A stretch of 64,000 nucleotides of DNA from Roseivivax isoporae LMG 25204 (lineage in GTDB: Bacteria; Pseudomonadota; Alphaproteobacteria; Rhodobacterales; Rhodobacteraceae), in contig NZ_JAME01000004.1 of NCBI RefSeq assembly GCF_000521865.1, positions 124,001-188,000 on the forward strand, read 5' to 3'. Position numbers and translations under genes: made by a program. This document shows positions 62,901 through 64,000 of this stretch, in pieces. The notes beneath the pieces were generated by a model that saw only the letters and a program-made list of their open reading frames with translations, searched no databases and was not told the DNA's origin. Numbering within the stretch: position 1 is the stretch's first letter; each line of letters starts with the position of its first letter.

Positions 62901-64000
62901 CGGGGCCGAAGAGCTGGCCGGTCAGCGCGTTCTCGGCGCAGTTGCAGGTGTGCGGCTGGCCCGAAACCAGGTCCTCGGGCAGGCCGACGCCCGCCAGCGG
63001 GTTGCCCTCGAAGCGCGTGTCGCGCCAGGTGCCGGTCCAGATGTTGGTCGGGTCGAGGTTGACGTAGTCGTCCGGGCCCGCGTTGGGGTTCGTGTTGGCC
63101 CACGTCTCCTTGTAGCAGACGAGGGTGCGAAGCTCGACGCCGTCGACGATGCTCGTTTCCCAGCGCGTCTTCCAGTAGACGTCGTTGCCGCCCCAGAACA
63201 GCAGGTTCGTGCCCGCGTCGCGGGCCTCCTCGACGTTCTGCCGCTGTTCGCCGGTCCAGTACTCGTCGTGCCCGACCGAGATGAAAGCGTCGTATTTCGT
63301 CAGGTAGTCCGCGCCCAGCCGGTGCGTGTCGAGACCCGAGATGTACGAGACATCGTAGCCGTTCTGTTCCAGCCAGTGGATGGCCGCGTAGTCGGCGCCG
63401 AAGAGGTAATCCTGCGCGCCCGCGAGCGGCCCGCCCTGCTGGCCCTCGATCCCGCGGGTGATGAAGGGGCGGTTGTAGCTGACCGCGTAGGCGCGGTCCT
63501 CGACGCCGCCGACGCGTCCTCCCGGAATGTCGGGATGGTCGACCGTGCCGCTGGCATCGCCGTAGAAGTTCGCGCCGACCTGCCCGTTGTTGCCGAACCA
63601 GCCGTTGTAGGCGTGCCAGGTCGTGTCCGAGGTCTGCAGGACGATGTCCGCGGGCCGGTCGTCCTCGCGGACGATGAAGGGTATCTGGTTCGCCGCGCCC
63701 TCGATCGGATCGCCGTTCGCGTCGAGCCGCTGGATGCGCGCGAGGTAGACGCCGGACACCGCGGTCTCGGGCGTCACCCAGCTGTCGGTGACCGACCAGT
63801 TGCCGGCATCGACCAGGGCCCGGGTCGCATCGTAGGCCGCGTCGGGCTGGACCACCGCGTCGGTGTTGGTCCACTCCGCCACCTTGCGGGCGCCGTCGCC
63901 GCCGTAATAGCCCAGCCGGAAGATCTCGACCTTGTAGTCGCTCCCGGCGCCGCCGTTCACGTTGATCTTGAAATCGATCCGCTCGCCCGCGTCGACGCTG
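59926..64000 (-). CDS. Very large protein with N,N-dimethylformamidase-beta-like domain and DUF4082/cadherin-like repeats (5' end outside window)
   Basis: At least 1,357 codons are visible and the frame remains open at the window edge, so the N-terminus is missing. The first 500 visible residues resemble the DMFase beta-subunit-like domain: YKVEIFRLGYYGG, TWHAYNGWFGNNG, ISVGHDEYWTGEQR and FWGGNDVYWKTRWE, with tyrosines that could be iron ligands. A beta-sandwich linker follows (about 535-625). Three DUF4082 domains (each ending ASNYWVDV or STNYWVDV) alternate with two cadherin-like domains (DFEAPTDANGD, VTVSD). The architecture suggests a secreted or surface protein acting on a glycan or amide. 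No C-terminal anchor is visible; the end is PADVFAI. Confidence 0.82.
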   Translation of the reverse strand, partial: SVDAGERIDFKINVNGGAGSDYKVEIFRLGYYGGDGARKVAEWTNTDAVVQPDAAYDATRALVDAGNWSVTDSWVTPETAVSGVYLARIQRLDANGDPIEGAANQIPFIVREDDRPADIVLQTSDTTWHAYNGWFGNNGQVGANFYGDASGTVDHPDIPGGRVGGVEDRAYAVSYNRPFITRGIEGQQGGPLAGAQDYLFGADYAAIHWLEQNGYDVSYISGLDTHRLGADYLTKYDAFISVGHDEYWTGEQRQNVEEARDAGTNLLFWGGNDVYWKTRWETSIVDGVELRTLVCYKETWANTNPNAGPDDYVNLDPTNIWTGTWRDTRFEGNPLAGVGLPEDLVSGQPHTCNCAENALTGQLFGPDGTGEFGGALDVPGEFAPLRVWRDTSIANGGQLDIAEGILGYEWNTSPTDENRPAGLVHLSETTIPWGGILVDQGNTNAPGIATHNLSLYRAESGALVFGAGTVFWTWALSDEHDSEPYGANIENRDLQQFVINLFADMGIQPGVADAVLASQNLIRAIQSTDTVAATAEFDSLQATIPALTEITLTGTATDDDGNPLTDDGVVALVEVSLDGGVTWNVAEGRNTWSYTWLPLTAGTYDVRVRAIDDSLNMPSFGSLDGGTVEITAPLPPETVSLLSPWTTFDGRFFNETTPLQLGTRFRPMEYGEVTELRYWRAEADASDTDVRTGRLWDGAGNLLATVQFVSDPGETGWQIATLDTPVTLLPGRDYVVTYETLNNYVGTPGFFGDTYTEPDDILSAPGGSNGVFAVGAGAIFPQSSFQSTNYWVDVTFAPSATTNDAPTLTSPLAYTASENTLLAGIVTGSDPEGDDLVYGIGGGADAARFAIDSVTGALTFLYAPDFEAPNDANGDGVYEVDVTVSDIIHNPVTQSVTVTLTDQDDEAPLSTLFGPALAPAQTVTNDPTTYELGTRFRPMVEGEIDALRYWRGAADATDTDERTINLWTASGTLLASGTISSDPGQVGWQTVLLDAPVSVSAGQNYVVSYGTTQNYVVTQNYFVTDRPSLDGTLLAPANNGGFGNGVYNAGATGVLPTSTYLASNYWVDVVFREIEVVNDAPVFTLATSNITGAENSTAVTTLTAADADSDTLIFAIAGGADAARFTVNPTTGLVTFVEAPDFEAPTDANGDNVYQLDVSVSDGANPAVTTSITVTVPDNPDEVSANASTLFGPGNAPAQIVTNDPTDYELGLEFVSAEDGQITSLRYWRGAADADDTDSRVLNLWDGNGQKLAQVTVTSTPGMTGWQIGLLDTPVDVTAGAVYVASYGTTQNYAFTPNFFADEWIGPDGVLSAPSSALANGNGVFNAGQTNVFPLASYNASNYWVDVTLEPADVFAI
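59944..62090 (-). repeat. Internal repeat of DUF4082 plus cadherin-like units
   Basis: Within the large gene a unit of about 820-845 bases recurs. DUF4082 copies lie at roughly 59944-60442, 60784-61280 and 61613-62090, separated by cadherin-like copies at roughly 60443-60783 and 61281-61612. The two C-terminal DUF4082 copies are closer to each other than to the first. Shared words such as GTCGACCCAGTAGTTCG mark the same place in each copy. Confidence 0.8.

Noticed and set aside
1-64000. Mobile elements, CRISPR arrays, tRNA or rRNA genes
   Set aside because: I looked for transposase or integrase motifs, regularly spaced repeats and tRNA-like ends and found none that I can support.

Overview
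The window is a high-GC (roughly 70% by eye) chromosomal segment of an alphaproteobacterium, most likely a Rhodobacterales/Paracoccaceae species. Support: strong GC3 coding bias, dense operons with 4-bp ATGA/GTGA overlaps, Tct-type tricarboxylate uptake, a CoxAC fusion oxidase, and a DUF6525 small protein that I associate with this group. I found no rRNA, tRNA, CRISPR array, insertion sequence or prophage gene. About 54 protein genes are supported.

Layout. (1) 1-10.2 kb: tricarboxylate catabolism. tcuA (cut by the window edge) and tcuB, a decarboxylating-dehydrogenase homologue and a D-2-hydroxyacid dehydrogenase face a PrpF-type isomerase, a TctA-TctB fusion permease and the TctC binding protein. 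The TctD/TctE two-component pair is divergent from tctC. (2) 10.2-15.8 kb: a complete dppABCDF-type dipeptide ABC importer. (3) 16.2-20.9 kb: a probably periplasmic, Tat-exported molybdenum hydroxylase with its 2Fe-2S subunit and a triheme cytochrome c, followed by an MsbA-like ABC exporter. (4) 22.7-33.4 kb: a complete ferric-siderophore system. It has an ABC importer (ATPase, two permeases, binding protein), an FhuF-like reductase that seems split by an in-frame amber codon, a TonB-dependent receptor, an AraC-family regulator and an exbB-exbD-exbD-tonB operon led by a small secreted protein. (5) 33.5-35.8 kb: a COG0523/CobW GTPase behind a near-consensus Zur box, flanked by two small uncharacterised genes. 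(6) 35.6-45.9 kb: a sugar or polyol catabolic island with two Gfo/Idh/MocA oxidoreductases, a GMC oxidoreductase and a CUT2 ABC importer, plus an unusual cytosolic protein that fuses a winged helix to a family-1 solute-binding domain. (7) 46.1-54.0 kb: kdpFABCDE with an extra 27-residue membrane peptide in front of kdpF. (8) 54.0-59.7 kb: an aa3/caa3-type oxidase operon (coxB with fused cytochrome c, coxA-coxC fusion, membrane protein, ctaG, triheme cytochrome c). (9) 59.9-64 kb: a very large protein with an N,N-dimethylformamidase-beta-like domain and alternating DUF4082/cadherin-like repeats, running off the window.

The most interesting signal is in region 6. The CUT2 island has no LacI regulator. 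Its only regulator candidate is the winged-helix/solute-binding fusion at 38397-40103. A 13-bp partly palindromic motif, GTC(N)5TGGAC, occurs upstream of that gene and twice in the divergent transporter promoter region, and two copies share a longer flank. I infer a cytosolic solute-sensing repressor or activator together with its operators. Other regulatory inferences are the Zur box, phased CCTTACRC repeats in front of kdp (KdpE candidate) and a shared CCGACAGTTT element in front of the siderophore receptor and the tonB operon.
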